DNA of 64,000 bases from Paraburkholderia phytofirmans OLGA172 (GTDB lineage: Bacteria; Pseudomonadota; Gammaproteobacteria; Burkholderiales; Burkholderiaceae). Positions 1-8,147 of the stretch are shown piece by piece (position 1 is the stretch's first letter; each line of letters begins with the position of its first letter). The position numbers and the translations under genes were made by a program. The notes below the pieces were generated by a model. The model was not told where the DNA came from. It ran no database searches and saw only the letters and a program-made list of their open reading frames with translations. The stretch lies in assembly GCF_001634365.1 (NCBI RefSeq), contig NZ_CP014579.1:3348001-3412000 (forward strand), given 5' to 3'.

Positions 1-63
1 GTCTGCTTCGAGCCATTCGTCTTCGAGGCGCGTGAGGTCGAACGGTCGGTCGATGTGTGTCAT
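1..63 (-). CDS. 5' end of a CDS leaving the window, possibly glycogen-debranching-like
   Basis: An ATG whose complement lies at 61-63 opens a frame that runs off the left edge, giving 21 residues beginning MTHIDRPFDLTRLEDEWLEA. The DEWLEAD string resembles the segment just before the GLGGFASGT motif of amylo-alpha-1,6-glucosidase N-terminal domains, but that motif itself would lie outside the window, so the family is a guess. No strong Shine-Dalgarno is visible. It would be divergent from the lipoprotein gene to the right. Confidence 0.4.
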   Translation of the reverse strand, partial: MTHIDRPFDLTRLEDEWLEAD

Positions 64-275
64 GCACTTACCGAGGTTATGCAAACCGCAAATCTTTCGG
101 TGTGCCTGGACTTCAGGCGCGTGGCGTTAGCGTGACTATTGTCCTGCCTATGGCTTTCCGTTTCCTTTCGATCGGCCAACACGAATTGTTAAGCTTTGTT
201 CACTCGCAAACGTTTCACAATTGTTTCTCGAAGGGAATGGACACTGCATCCGCCGTCACAAATTGCGATGCAGCC

Positions 276-560
276 ATGAGAACAGACACGCGTCTGGCCA
301 GCGCCGTTTTCGTTGCACTTGCAACATTCGCGTTGAGCGGTTGTGGCGCCGATGACTCCGCCTCGGCGTCAGTGTCTTCATCGCCGAGCACCGTTAATAA
401 CGTTGTCGCGCAAAAGAAGAACACGTTTGAAATCGTGTTTGCCAATAGCGGCAGCCAAGGTGCGCCTTTCTATGTGTACTCGACGAATCGTACGGATGGT
501 CCGTTGCGCTACACGGTCGAGGCTGCCAAGTCGCTCAGCGAGACGCTCTGCATGAACTGA
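276..560 (+). CDS. small putative lipoprotein
   Basis: A 94-residue product. I chose the ATG at 276 because it begins a classical lipoprotein signal: MRTDTR, then a hydrophobic stretch, then the lipobox LSGC, with Cys21 as the expected lipidation site. The frame is open further upstream, but that extension would bury the signal. The mature part starts with a Ser/Ala-rich linker (residues 22-40), which is typical of outer-membrane-tethered proteins, and continues with a short domain of about 50 residues (FEIVFANSGSQGAPFYVYS) that I do not recognise. A role at the cell envelope is inferred from the signal only. Confidence 0.6.
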   Translation: MRTDTRLASAVFVALATFALSGCGADDSASASVSSSPSTVNNVVAQKKNTFEIVFANSGSQGAPFYVYSTNRTDGPLRYTVEAAKSLSETLCMN

Positions 561-609
561 CGGACAGCGTTACATTGAATGTCCGGCACTGCTTCACGAT
601 GGAGACGCC

Positions 610-876
610 ATGGACCGCGAAACGTTTACTGAAAACCTGACGAAAGAAGGTTTCGCTGAGACCGTCGTTGTGACACGGGAGGCGAACACCTCGATGGATG
701 TTCACGAGCATCCGTTCGAGGCGAAGGCATTGATTCTGGACGGCGAGTTGCACATCCGTGTGGGCGAGACGGAGCAGACGTATAAAGCCGGCGACGTCTT
801 CCACCTGCCAGCGAACAAACCGCATGCCGAACGCTACGGGCCGAATGGTGTGACGTATCTGGTAGGAAGGAAGTAG
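610..876 (+). CDS. small single-domain cupin protein
   Basis: An 88-residue protein that is essentially one cupin_2 barrel. The first cupin motif is seen as the HEHPFEAKALILDGEL region (residues about 35-50), with two His and a Glu in metal-ligand positions. The second is GDVFHLPANKPHAE (about 64-77), which supplies the third His. Small stand-alone cupins bind a divalent metal and act as sensors, isomerases or dioxygenase-like enzymes; nothing here tells which. It follows the lipoprotein gene by 49 bp on the same strand and could share its transcript. Confidence 0.75.
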   Translation: MDRETFTENLTKEGFAETVVVTREANTSMDVHEHPFEAKALILDGELHIRVGETEQTYKAGDVFHLPANKPHAERYGPNGVTYLVGRK

Positions 877-1145
877 GAGCGCGTGAATTGTCGGCGTGCG
901 GAGTGAAGCCGTAAAGCGCCACACCATGATCGCCGTCGCGGCAACAGATTTTAAGGCGCGCGCAGCGCCCCCGAAAACATGACGTCCTTGTCATTACACG
1001 TTAGCGCCTGAAGTTGCGAGAGCTCTGCGTCTACGAAGACATGCCCCCTTCAGGGCAACGCGTCCACCCAGCATTAGCTGGTGTAAGCCGCGTTCTTTTG
1101 CCTACTAAGGGCCGGCCGACAGCGGGCCATTTTTTTGTCCAAGAA

Positions 1146-1319
1146 TTACGACGCTCGTACTTCGTCCGCCCCTGCCTTCAACTCACACAGTTCGATGATG
1201 CCGCCCGGCGTGCCTAACTTGTCGGTCAAGCCCGCATCAATCGGCGAATCGTTGATGGTGTCACGGTCAACGACGGCGCGTACCGAATGTTCCCCTTCGT
1301 TGTAGATCGAAACTTCCAT
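1146..1319 (-). CDS. 57-residue hypothetical protein
   Basis: A short frame with an ATG at 1319 and a TAA at 1146. The start is well supported: the complement reads GGAGGCGAAAACG just before the ATG, a near-ideal Shine-Dalgarno at normal spacing. The product begins MEVSIYNEGEHSVRAVVDRD and is acidic and soluble, with a single Cys. I recognise no family. It is divergent from the rhs gene and shares the 1320-1530 promoter region with it. The codon use looks like that of a real gene. Confidence 0.6.
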   Translation of the reverse strand: MEVSIYNEGEHSVRAVVDRDTINDSPIDAGLTDKLGTPGGIIELCELKAGADEVRAS

Positions 1320-1530
1320 CGTTTTCGCCTCCGCTCGACGCCCGCACGGTGGTCGTTGTTGGCGCGCAGGTTAGCGCCGGCCCTGCTTTGAAGCTGCCAA
1401 TTTCAGCCGATTTGTGAAGAAGTATCGCGCGACGGCGTTTTTCAGAGTTGTCCCATTTTGACTCCCAACTCCCCGATGCAGTGTCGAGTTATTACGCATT
1501 TCTAACGACGCGAGACAAAAAGGGAGACGT

Positions 1531-3996
1531 ATGAGAATAAACAAACAGTTTTTTGGGCCAGCAGGCAACCTGGCCCGTCTACTGGCGGCACTCGCATTAC
1601 TGATGTTCGCGTTCGGCGCAAACGCGGCGGACTGCAACGCGGTGTGGACAGCAACCGGCGCAAAACCGGGTTCGCCCACCTGCCGGTGGGATGCATACGC
1701 CGGCGTACCAGGCGGCATGCAGTACTACAACTGCGTTAGTTTGCCGCTTATCGACGCGTAGTGCGCGACACCCACTACGGAAGAACCAGAAGCGAGCTGT
1801 CCCGTCGCTGACCCGGTGTATCCGGGCAATGGTGCCGTCACCCTGACTGAAGCGGACTTCGTCAGCGGCGACGACATTCCGATGCGGTTCACACGGACCT
1901 ACCGATCCAAGTCACTAGGCAATTCCGCCACGGCGATGGGACCGGTCTGGTTCCATAGCTGGCAACGCAACCTGGGACTCGCGAACGCCAACAGCGGTAG
2001 CTCGTCCAAAGTGCTTGCGTATCGCGAGAACGGTGAACCTGTCACATTCAACTGGTCAGCCGGCACCTGGCGTACAGCGGGCTTTACCGGCCTTGCGCTG
2101 GTACAGAACGGCTCCGGATGGACGCTGACCGATCTCAAGACCGATACCGTCGAATCGTATTCTGCCCAAGGCATGTTGCTTTCGGAGAGCCTGAAGACAG
2201 GATTTGTCCGAACGCTGACCTACGGTGGCTCAGGGCTGCTGACCACGATCACGCAGCATGCAGCAGGCACGGACGCGAAGAACGACATCACGCTTCGCCT
2301 TGACTATGACGACAAGAACCGTCTTTCACGCCTGAACGACCCCTTGAGCCGCATGACGCAGTACGGGTACGACGCGAATGGCAATCTCGTTTCGGTCACC
2401 TGGCCTGATGGCTATGCCCACCGCTATGTCTACGACGATGCCCGTTTCAAGAATGCGCTGACTGGCGAGATCGATGAGGCGGGCAACCGCGTTGCGACGT
2501 GGAGCTACGATGCTCAGGGACGGGCCGTGGCGGTTAGCCATCCCAACGCCGCGCAAAACGTACAGTTTGCCTATAACACTGGCTCGACGGTCATCACCGG
2601 TAGCAAAGGCGCCACCACGCTGAATATGTCGTCGATTGGCGGAATGCTCCGACCAACCGGGACCACGTCCACGGCGGGCAATAGCAGTTCGACCTGGGAT
2701 GCGTCGGGCAATCTCCTGAAAGATGCAGACGCAGGCGGCGGCACCTCCGAATACAGCTACGACGACACTGGACGGCCAGTTCGGGCGACAGTGAGAAGTG
2801 CGTCCGGTACGTCGATATCCACCATCCGTTATGCCGACGCAACAAGTCTGCGTCCGTCGATGATTGCGTCACCCAGATTGATCCAGTCTTTCGTGTACGA
2901 CGCGAACGGTAATACGACTGGCGTTAGCGAGATACCGACTACCGACGCGACCGGCGCCAGCGCCTTCGACGCAGGAAAGGCGGACGGCGTGACGATGGCG
3001 TACGGGATGACCTATGACGCATTTAACCGGCTCGCGTTCGTTCAGCAGATGGCGAACGGAAAGGTCACCGGACAATGGCAAGTCACGCGCGACGCAACGG
3101 CTAACGCCTTCGCGATCATCGCGCTCGGCGAGATTCAGGACGCTACGGAAATGATCTCGCGTGATGCGGCTCACCGTGTTCTGTACGGCTACAACCCAAC
3201 CGGCGACTTTTATCTTCGTTACGACCGGCGCGCACGCATTGACCTATTCAAATTCAATGAAAATGCGAGTCCTGCGAATGGCGGTATCCGCCGCGTGTTC
3301 AAGGTCAGGTTCGGCTATTCACCAGATGGCCAGGTCGTGTCGCGTACGGGCACGGTTGCAAAAGACGGCAGCGTTCTTGATCTGAATGACGGCACGGACA
3401 TCGCGATTTCCAGCGAGGAAATCAACCAGTGGATTGATAACTATAACTACGGTGATTCACCGGTAGGGCCGCCCGCCAATCTCCAGAGCGCGCGCCGTTT
3501 GCTGGGCGACAACTTCCTGGGCACGTCGACCGTATGTAGCGGATGCCATTTCTCGGCGGGACTGATTGACGGTACTGTGCGCGGTATCGTGATGGTCTAC
3601 CGGCTTCTGCAGAATCCGGTAGTCAGATATGGCATCGGTCAGGGTACGAAGAAGGTTGCTGAAAACTGGGAGCGCATCAAGGAGATGTGCAAACCCGCCG
3701 CGGAGACAGAGGTTGATGGGATTCCGCCGGGGCGGATCACTTCAGAGTACAGAGACATTACGACGGGTCGAAGCACACGGAATATCGAGACCGATGTTGG
3801 CAAGGCAGAATTTGAGGCAAACTTGCGGAACAACGGCTGGACTCAGACACTGACCAAGGATGGCAAGATGGATATCTTCTCAAAGAACGGGAGCCGCTAT
3901 GGCGTCCGGGATGAGTCGAATCACGGCAACCCCACCGCAGATTTTTATCCTCCAGGTGCGGCCGATGCAACCCTCAAAATCCGGCTGGCTAAATGA
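1531..3996 (+). pseudogene. secreted Rhs-repeat polymorphic toxin, interrupted by one in-frame amber codon
   Basis: An AGGGAG Shine-Dalgarno precedes the ATG at 1531. Residues 1-32 are a Sec-type signal peptide ending FGANA. After ...VSLPLIDA the frame meets TAG at 1759-1761 and then continues uninterrupted to 3996 (CATPTTEEP..., then DPVYPGNGAVTLTEADFVSG, the DUF6531-like N-terminus of Rhs proteins). Homologues I recall have Tyr at the stop, so TAC or TAT to TAG is likely. A GTG at 1816 could in principle restart translation, but without a signal peptide. YD repeats (YGYDANGNL, WSYDAQGRA, YSYDDTGRP, FVYDANGNT) fill the middle. The usual DPxGL-type core end is not seen, so this is a short, atypical Rhs. 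The constant part ends at GIPPGR and is followed by an 86-residue toxin tip. The stop overlaps the next gene by four bases (ATGA). Confidence 0.8.
3736..3996 (+). other. variable C-terminal toxin tip of the Rhs protein
   Basis: The boundary is set by comparison with the orphan cassette at 7437-8147: the two are nearly identical up to GIPPGR and then diverge. The tip is 86 residues, basic, with conserved positions shared by both copies: NIETDV, EFEANLRN, GWTQTL, KDGK, DIF, VRDES, PTA and KIRL near the end. The compact size and the pattern (GW...DGK...Y.VR..S..G.PTA) suit a small nuclease-type toxin, but I cannot assign a Pfam family or catalytic residues. Toxicity is inferred from its position at the Rhs C-terminus and the overlapping downstream gene. 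Confidence 0.6.
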
Positions 3997-4511
3997 GCAA
4001 CATTGATTTCATCCACGACCGCGAAACGTTTTTGTCGCTTTGGCAGCGTGCGTGCGTGTGTGCGCAAAAGGTGGCAGTGACTCCAGCCTCGGATCTGCTT
4101 CACTTCGATTCTTCAAACATCGGCACGAAGATTTTCAAAGCTCTTATTCGAGATATCGCGAGCTTCAAGGGAACGGGTGAATTCGCTATGATCGTTTTGA
4201 ACCCAGATCCGTTCAGCTACTTTCATTTCCATTTCGGCAAGTATCCGGGATTCATCGTTAAGGCGCACCACAGCAACAATGACTTTAGCGAGATGCTGAT
4301 GACGGACCCTGGTGATAGTCCAGCCGACGCGATTGGCTACTACTCGGAACAGTATGTTGTCCTTCCGATATCAGGCGAATGGTTTATGTATGCCGATCGG
4401 GGATGGGATGGAGGCACTGGTGTCCTGACAGGTCCGCCAGACGTGATGATGTTCGCCAGGGAGTCGTTCGCGTTCTACGAAAATCCAGACCAGCCTCCCC
4501 GATCGATCTGA
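3993..4511 (+). CDS. putative immunity protein, subtype A (copy 1)
   Basis: A 172-residue cytosolic-type protein with no signal peptide or membrane segment. Its ATG overlaps the Rhs stop as ATGA, the typical arrangement of toxin and cognate immunity protein. It belongs to a family with nine members in this locus. Shared motifs are NIDFIHDRETF near the N-terminus, NPDPFSYFHFHFGKYPGF (about 67-84), DPGDSPADA (about 105-113), YVVLPISGEWF and GPPDVM...FARE. Subtype A is distinguished by ADRGWDGGTGVLTGPP and the end FAFYENPDQ. I do not recognise the Pfam family. It is presumed to neutralise the toxin tip encoded just upstream. Confidence 0.7.
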   Translation: MSNIDFIHDRETFLSLWQRACVCAQKVAVTPASDLLHFDSSNIGTKIFKALIRDIASFKGTGEFAMIVLNPDPFSYFHFHFGKYPGFIVKAHHSNNDFSEMLMTDPGDSPADAIGYYSEQYVVLPISGEWFMYADRGWDGGTGVLTGPPDVMMFARESFAFYENPDQPPRSI

Positions 4512-4582
4512 ACCCGGTTCAGGTTACTTTATAACTTCGGCCAGCGCCGCGTGCCGTTTAGGACGGTAGCGCTGGTTGCGAG

Positions 4583-4633
4583 TACATCGCAGGTGAAGAT
4601 CAGGCGAAGTTCAAAATTTTTCCGGATAGGTAA
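4583..4633 (+). pseudogene. relic of an Rhs toxin C-terminus upstream of subtype B gene
   Basis: The frame that ends in TAA at 4631-4633 reads YIAGEDQAKFKIFPDR, which aligns with the intact toxin end (GAADATLKIRLAK). The TAA overlaps the next ATG by one base (TAATG), as in the intact orphan cassette. The rest of the toxin is gone. The same relic occurs at 10646-10696. Confidence 0.55.
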
Positions 4634-5148
4634 TGAGCCAATTAGATTACATAAATGATCTGGCGGAGTTTACCCGTCTATGGGATCGCGCGAACGCGGG
4701 CGTGCGGTTGCTTGCGAATGTGCCGCGCGAAGAACTGCTGTACTTCGATCCGTTCGATATTGCGACGCCCAAGTTCTTTGAACTTTTGCAGGCGTTAGTG
4801 GCGTCTAAGGGCACGACCGACCTTGCAACAGTGATTTTGAAACCAGACCCATTCGAATACTTTCACTATCATTTCGGAAAATATCCGGGGTTCATTCATG
4901 GGAGAGACAACACGTATGTCGAGTTCTTCGATTTCATGATGCAGGCTCCTGGAGACAGTCCAGCGGATGCGTTCGGAGTGAATCACGAGCATTACGTGAT
5001 TTTTCCGGTGATCGGTGATTAGATCGCTTTTGGTGACAGGTCATGGGAGATCGGTGTGTTCTATGGCCCCCCGGACATTATGGAACTCGCTCGTAGTTTC
5101 TATCCGTTTTTCATCAAGCCCCCGGAGCACTTCCGCGTCGAGCCATAG
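4633..5148 (+). pseudogene. putative immunity protein, subtype B (copy 1), amber-interrupted
   Basis: The frame is open for 129 codons, meets TAG at 5020-5022 and continues to TAG at 5146-5148, for a total of 171 codons, the same length as the intact subtype B genes at 8147 and 10696. The intact copies have GDW at the stop position, so TGG to TAG is the probable mutation. The continuation (IAFGDRSWEIGVFYGPPDIM) is well conserved, which suggests a recent event. The C-terminal part (SFYPFFIKPPEHFRVEP) and the following bases resemble the subtype C gene at 11420 more than other B genes, pointing to a recombination mosaic. Confidence 0.75.
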
Positions 5149-5423
5149 CCGCCGCGTCAAGCAGGGCTTTTAACAGTGTTCATTGGCTGAACCAAATGAA
5201 AAAGGCGCGAGTGATCGCTCCTCCTTCATTGCTTCAGGTTGGTGGCCGCTAGTGGTCGTCATTGCCGCACGGTCACCGCTCTCGGGCGGTGATGCATTTC
5301 ACAGTCGATGATCTCCGTTCGGCGTTGCCGCGCCGCAGAATCTCGGCCCGCACCTCGGGGTCAGCAACGTTCGGATTGTCGGTCGCGGCGCGAGAATGAT
5401 ATGTGGTGGGTACGACCTCCAAG
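5149..5423 (+). repeat. intergenic repeat, copy 1 (spacer between subtype B and C genes)
   Basis: The left part (5149-5245) matches the sequence after the last immunity gene (11936-12040), including a decayed copy of the AAAGGCGCG terminator stem. The right part (about 5275-5415) matches 11275-11405, with a core of GCATTTCACAGTCGATGAT and TCGGCGTTGCCGCGCCGCAG. No complete gene is present. In one frame both copies read FTVDDxRSALPRRRxSARTS, but this may be chance. Confidence 0.6.
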
Positions 5424-5427
5424 ATGA
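5398..5427 (+). pseudogene. short relic of a toxin C-terminus
   Basis: The frame closing at TGA 5425-5427 ends WVRPPR, comparable to KVRPDR at 10696. The TGA overlaps the next ATG as ATGA. The relic is only about nine codons long, so on its own it would be weak; the same arrangement before the other immunity genes makes it credible. Confidence 0.35.
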
Positions 5428-5939
5428 ACAACATTGACTTTATTGGTGATTCCGCGACTTTCTTACCGCTTTGGGAGCGTGCGAGCGCAGGCGCGAAATC
5501 ACTGGCCGACATTCCGTCCACGGATCTGCTTTACTTTGATTCCGTCGACATATCGACTCAAAAATTCTTCGATCTCATTCGAGCCATGCTTGCATTCAAG
5601 GGCACCACAGACTTTGCCTCGCTAGTTCTGAAGCCGGACCCGTTCAACTATTTTCATTTTCATTTCGGCAAGTACCCTGGTTTTGTACATCGTGCTGAAC
5701 ACACCGATGACGACTTCTTTGAGTCCTGGCAAAAGGACCCAGGCGACAGCCCGGCGGACTGTCTTTGGGCGAACTCAGAACGATATGCAGTCTTGCCGAT
5801 CCCCGGAGATTGGTTCGTGTACTCAGACAGAAAATGGGAGATGGGCGTGCTATCGGGCCCTCCGGACATTATTTCGTTTGCACGCAATTTCTATCCGTTT
5901 TTTCTTGATCCCAGGGAAGGCTTCAAAATTGTTGGCTAA
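5424..5939 (+). CDS. putative immunity protein, subtype C (copy 1)
   Basis: A 171-residue member of the array family. I chose the ATG at 5424 over the in-frame GTG at 5403 because it aligns with the starts of the paralogues and overlaps the relic stop. Motifs are NNIDFIGDSATFLPLWERASAG, KPDPFNYFHFHFGKYPGF, DPGDSPADC, YAVLPIPGDWF and GPPDIISFAR...YPFF. It differs from subtype B mainly in the N-terminal third and the 95-110 loop. It is intact, and presumed to be a cytosolic antitoxin kept after its toxin tip was lost. Confidence 0.7.
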   Translation: MNNIDFIGDSATFLPLWERASAGAKSLADIPSTDLLYFDSVDISTQKFFDLIRAMLAFKGTTDFASLVLKPDPFNYFHFHFGKYPGFVHRAEHTDDDFFESWQKDPGDSPADCLWANSERYAVLPIPGDWFVYSDRKWEMGVLSGPPDIISFARNFYPFFLDPREGFKIVG

Positions 5940-6049
5940 GTAAGCGGAAGCACACTTCCACCTGATACGGAACAGGTGTAGCGGATCGCGCCATTCCATA
6001 TATCCGAAAGATGCGTTATTCCAGCATGCGAACCGTGCGGTAGTGCCAC

Positions 6050-6148
6050 GAGCTGCAATTAGCGCAGACGAATCAGGACTGGGCAACTGCAGATTACCTC
6101 GGTGCTGGTTCCAAGGATGCAACTGTCAAAATTCGGCAGGCTAAATGA
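6050..6148 (+). pseudogene. frameshifted relic of a toxin C-terminus
   Basis: The frame ending at TGA 6146-6148 reads TADYLGAGSKDATVKIRQAK, clearly homologous to PTADFYPPGAADATLKIRLAK of the intact toxin. Just upstream, in another frame, ADESGLGN corresponds to RDESNHGN, so a frameshift separates the two parts. The TGA overlaps the next ATG as ATGA. The upstream 5940-6050 has no recognisable coding content. Confidence 0.65.
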
Positions 6149-6663
6149 TCAACATTGATTTCATCTACGACCGCGCAACGTTTACGTCGCTTTGGCAGCG
6201 TGCGCGTGCCTGCGTTGAAAAGGTGGCAGCGACACCAGCTTCGGCGTTACTTCACTTTAATTCTTCAAACATCGGCACGCAGGTTTTCAAAGCCCTTATT
6301 CGAGATATCGCGAACTTCAAGGGAAATGGTGAATTCGCTATGATTGTTCTGAATCCAGATCCGTTCAGCTACTTTCATTTCCATTTTGGCAAGTATCCTG
6401 GATTCATTGTCAAGGCACGTCACAGCAACGATGACTCTATCGACATACTTATGATGGACTCCGGAGATAGTCCCGCCGACGCGATTGGTTTCTATTCAGA
6501 ACAGTATGTTGTGCTGCCGATATCAGGCGAATGGTTTATGTATGCCGATCGGGGATGGGATGGAGGCACTGGTGTCCTGACAGGTCCGCCTGACGTGATG
6601 TCGTTCGCCAGGGAGTCTTTCGCGTTCTACGAAAATCCAGACCAGGCCTTCAGATCGACCTGA
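6145..6663 (+). CDS. putative immunity protein, subtype A (copy 2)
   Basis: A 172-residue protein, very close to the products at 3993 and 10056 along its whole length, including NPDPFSYFHFHFGKYPGF, ADRGWDGGTGVLTGPP and the FAFYENPDQ end. Differences cluster in the first 45 residues (FTSLWQRARACVEKVAATPASALL) and around residues 88-105. Its start overlaps a toxin relic as ATGA. It is intact, with no membrane segment. Subtype A copies probably protect against closely related variants of the same toxin. Confidence 0.7.
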   Translation: MINIDFIYDRATFTSLWQRARACVEKVAATPASALLHFNSSNIGTQVFKALIRDIANFKGNGEFAMIVLNPDPFSYFHFHFGKYPGFIVKARHSNDDSIDILMMDSGDSPADAIGFYSEQYVVLPISGEWFMYADRGWDGGTGVLTGPPDVMSFARESFAFYENPDQAFRST

Positions 6664-6682
6664 ACCCGGTTCGGGTTACGTT

Positions 6683-6787
6683 ACGACTCGGCCCACTCCG
6701 GATGATCCGAACGAACGGACCATTACCGCCGCTTACGCCGAGGGTGGTGGAAAAGCTACTATAGAAATCCGCTTGGATGGAAAATGA
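6683..6787 (+). pseudogene. relic of a toxin C-terminus upstream of the divergent immunity gene
   Basis: The frame ending at TGA 6785-6787 reads TITAAYAEGGGKATIEIRLDGK, which aligns with PTAEYFPTSADKATVKIRLDK of the orphan toxin. About 34 codons remain open in this frame. The stop overlaps the next ATG as ATGA. Confidence 0.6.
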
Positions 6788-7311
6788 TTGATCGACAAAA
6801 AAGTAACTTTGTGAACAATTTAGAAGATTTCCTGCCGTTATGGAATCGCGCTAATGCAGCGGTGCAAACATTGGCGGATTCGTCACGCACCGAGCCGACG
6901 CTCTATTTCGACTCGATCGATATCTCCACGCCGATGTTTTTCTTCTTTATCCGTGCGCTCCTAGCGTTCGAGAGTGCAGATACTTTCGCCGTACTTGCGC
7001 TCCGCCCCGACCCGTTTACTTATTTTCATCACCATTTCAAAAAATATCCCGCTTTCTTCGTTGGCCCAGAGCACAGTGTCGACGACTACTTTTCATTTCT
7101 AAACGCTGACCCAGGTGACAGCTTGGCAGATGCGTTGGCAAGCAATGCTCAACGTTATGCGATTGTGCCGGTCAATGGGAGTTGGTTCGTTTACGGGAAC
7201 TGGAGCAAGGAAATGAGCGCCTTAACTGGGCCCTCAGATGTCCTCAAGTTCAGTCACGAACACTATCCTTTCTTCCTTTACCCCGGTCCAAATTTTCGGA
7301 TAGTTGACTAG
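6784..7311 (+). CDS. putative immunity protein, divergent subtype D
   Basis: A 175-residue protein, the most divergent of the family here. It keeps RPDPFTYFHHHFKKYPAFF, DPGDSLADA, YAIVPVNGSWF and GPSDVLKFSHEHYPFF, but GW of the GDW or GEW motif is GSW and the N-terminus (MIDRQKSNFVNNLEDFLPLW) is longer. GC content looks lower than in the neighbours. It overlaps a toxin relic as ATGA. It may be specific to a different toxin variant. Confidence 0.65.
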   Translation: MIDRQKSNFVNNLEDFLPLWNRANAAVQTLADSSRTEPTLYFDSIDISTPMFFFFIRALLAFESADTFAVLALRPDPFTYFHHHFKKYPAFFVGPEHSVDDYFSFLNADPGDSLADALASNAQRYAIVPVNGSWFVYGNWSKEMSALTGPSDVLKFSHEHYPFFLYPGPNFRIVD

Positions 7312-7319
7312 TGCTATAG

Positions 7320-7436
7320 ATACAAAACGTCGTTGATCAAGAAAAAGTTGCGGTTGTCGCGCCTCTTTCAACATCGGACGACTATTTTTATCATCATTTC
7401 GGGAGATATCACGCCTTTACATCCTCCTCCGAACTC
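7320..7436 (+). pseudogene. internal fragment of an immunity gene fused in frame to an Rhs cassette
   Basis: In the frame that continues into the Rhs cassette, 7320-7436 reads ...KVAVVAPLSTSDDYFYHHFGRYHAFTSSSEL. The AVVA...DDYFYHHFGRYHAF part aligns with AVLALRPDPFTYFHHHFKKYPAF of subtype D. There is no stop between 7320 and 8147, so the junction at about 7435 preserved the frame. No ATG exists in this segment. This is a recombination scar in which a toxin cassette landed inside an immunity gene. Confidence 0.6.
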
Positions 7437-8147
7437 AAGGTCAGGTTCGGCTATTCACCAGATGGCCAGGTCGTGTCGCGTACAGGCACGGCTGCAAAGG
7501 ACGGCAGCGTTCTTGATCTGAACGACGGCACGGACATCGCGATTTCCAGCGAGGAAATCAACCAGTGGATTGATAACTATAACTACGGTGATTCACCGGT
7601 AGGGCCGCCCGCCAATCTCCAGGGCGCGCGCCGCTTGCTGGGCGATAACTTCCTGGGCACGTCGACCGTATGTAGCGGATGCCATTTCTCGGCGGGACTG
7701 ATTGACGGTACTGTGCGCGGTATCGTGATGGTCTACCGGCTTCTGCAGAATCCGGTAGTCAGATATGGCATCGGTCAGGGCACGAAGAAGGTTGCTGAAA
7801 ACTGGGAGCGCATCAAGGAGATGTGCAAACCCGCCGCGGAGACAGAGGTTGATGGGATTCCGCCGGGGCGCACAACTTCCGAATGGGCAGACGCAACAGA
7901 AGGATTTAGCGTTCGGAACATTGAGACGGACGTGACGAAAGCTGAGTTCGAAGCAAATCTGCGTAATGAGGGTTGGACGCAGACGCTAAGCAAGGACGGC
8001 AAAACCGATATTTTCAAAAAGGGCGATCTCAAGTACACGGTGCGAGACGAGTCGAGGTCCGGTGGTCCTACGGCCGAATACTTTCCAACCAGTGCAGACA
8101 AGGCCACGGTTAAAATTCGATTGGATAAACCTCAAGGTGGTAAGTAA
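7437..8147 (+). CDS. orphan Rhs C-terminal cassette with toxin tip
   Basis: From 7435 to 7870 the DNA is nearly identical to 3299-3734 of the full rhs gene (only scattered single-base differences), from KVRFGYSPDGQ to GIPPGR. After this comes a second toxin tip (TTSEWADATEGFSVRNIETDV...KIRLDKPQGGK), homologous to the first but clearly diverged. The first plausible start codon is the GTG at 7473, which would give 224 residues without signal peptide or Rhs cage, so it cannot be delivered by itself. It looks like a reserve tip that could recombine into the full rhs gene through the 436-bp shared segment, or a displaced older tip. The TAA overlaps the next ATG (TAATG). Confidence 0.7.
   Translation, partial: KVRFGYSPDGQVVSRTGTAAKDGSVLDLNDGTDIAISSEEINQWIDNYNYGDSPVGPPANLQGARRLLGDNFLGTSTVCSGCHFSAGLIDGTVRGIVMVYRLLQNPVVRYGIGQGTKKVAENWERIKEMCKPAAETEVDGIPPGRTTSEWADATEGFSVRNIETDVTKAEFEANLRNEGWTQTLSKDGKTDIFKKGDLKYTVRDESRSGGPTAEYFPTSADKATVKIRLDKPQGGK

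Noticed and set aside
1110..1140. Terminator-like GGCC repeat followed by seven T
   Set aside because: The stem is only four base pairs; too weak to list.
1014..1217. 67-codon plus-strand frame
   Set aside because: It lies antisense to the better supported gene at 1146-1319 and lacks a ribosome site.
1759..1761. Recoded TAG (pyrrolysine or programmed readthrough)
   Set aside because: No pyl genes or stimulatory structure are evident, and a one-base change from Tyr is a simpler explanation.
3736..3996. Assignment of the toxin tip to a BECR-fold RNase family
   Set aside because: The pattern is suggestive, but I could not place catalytic residues with confidence.
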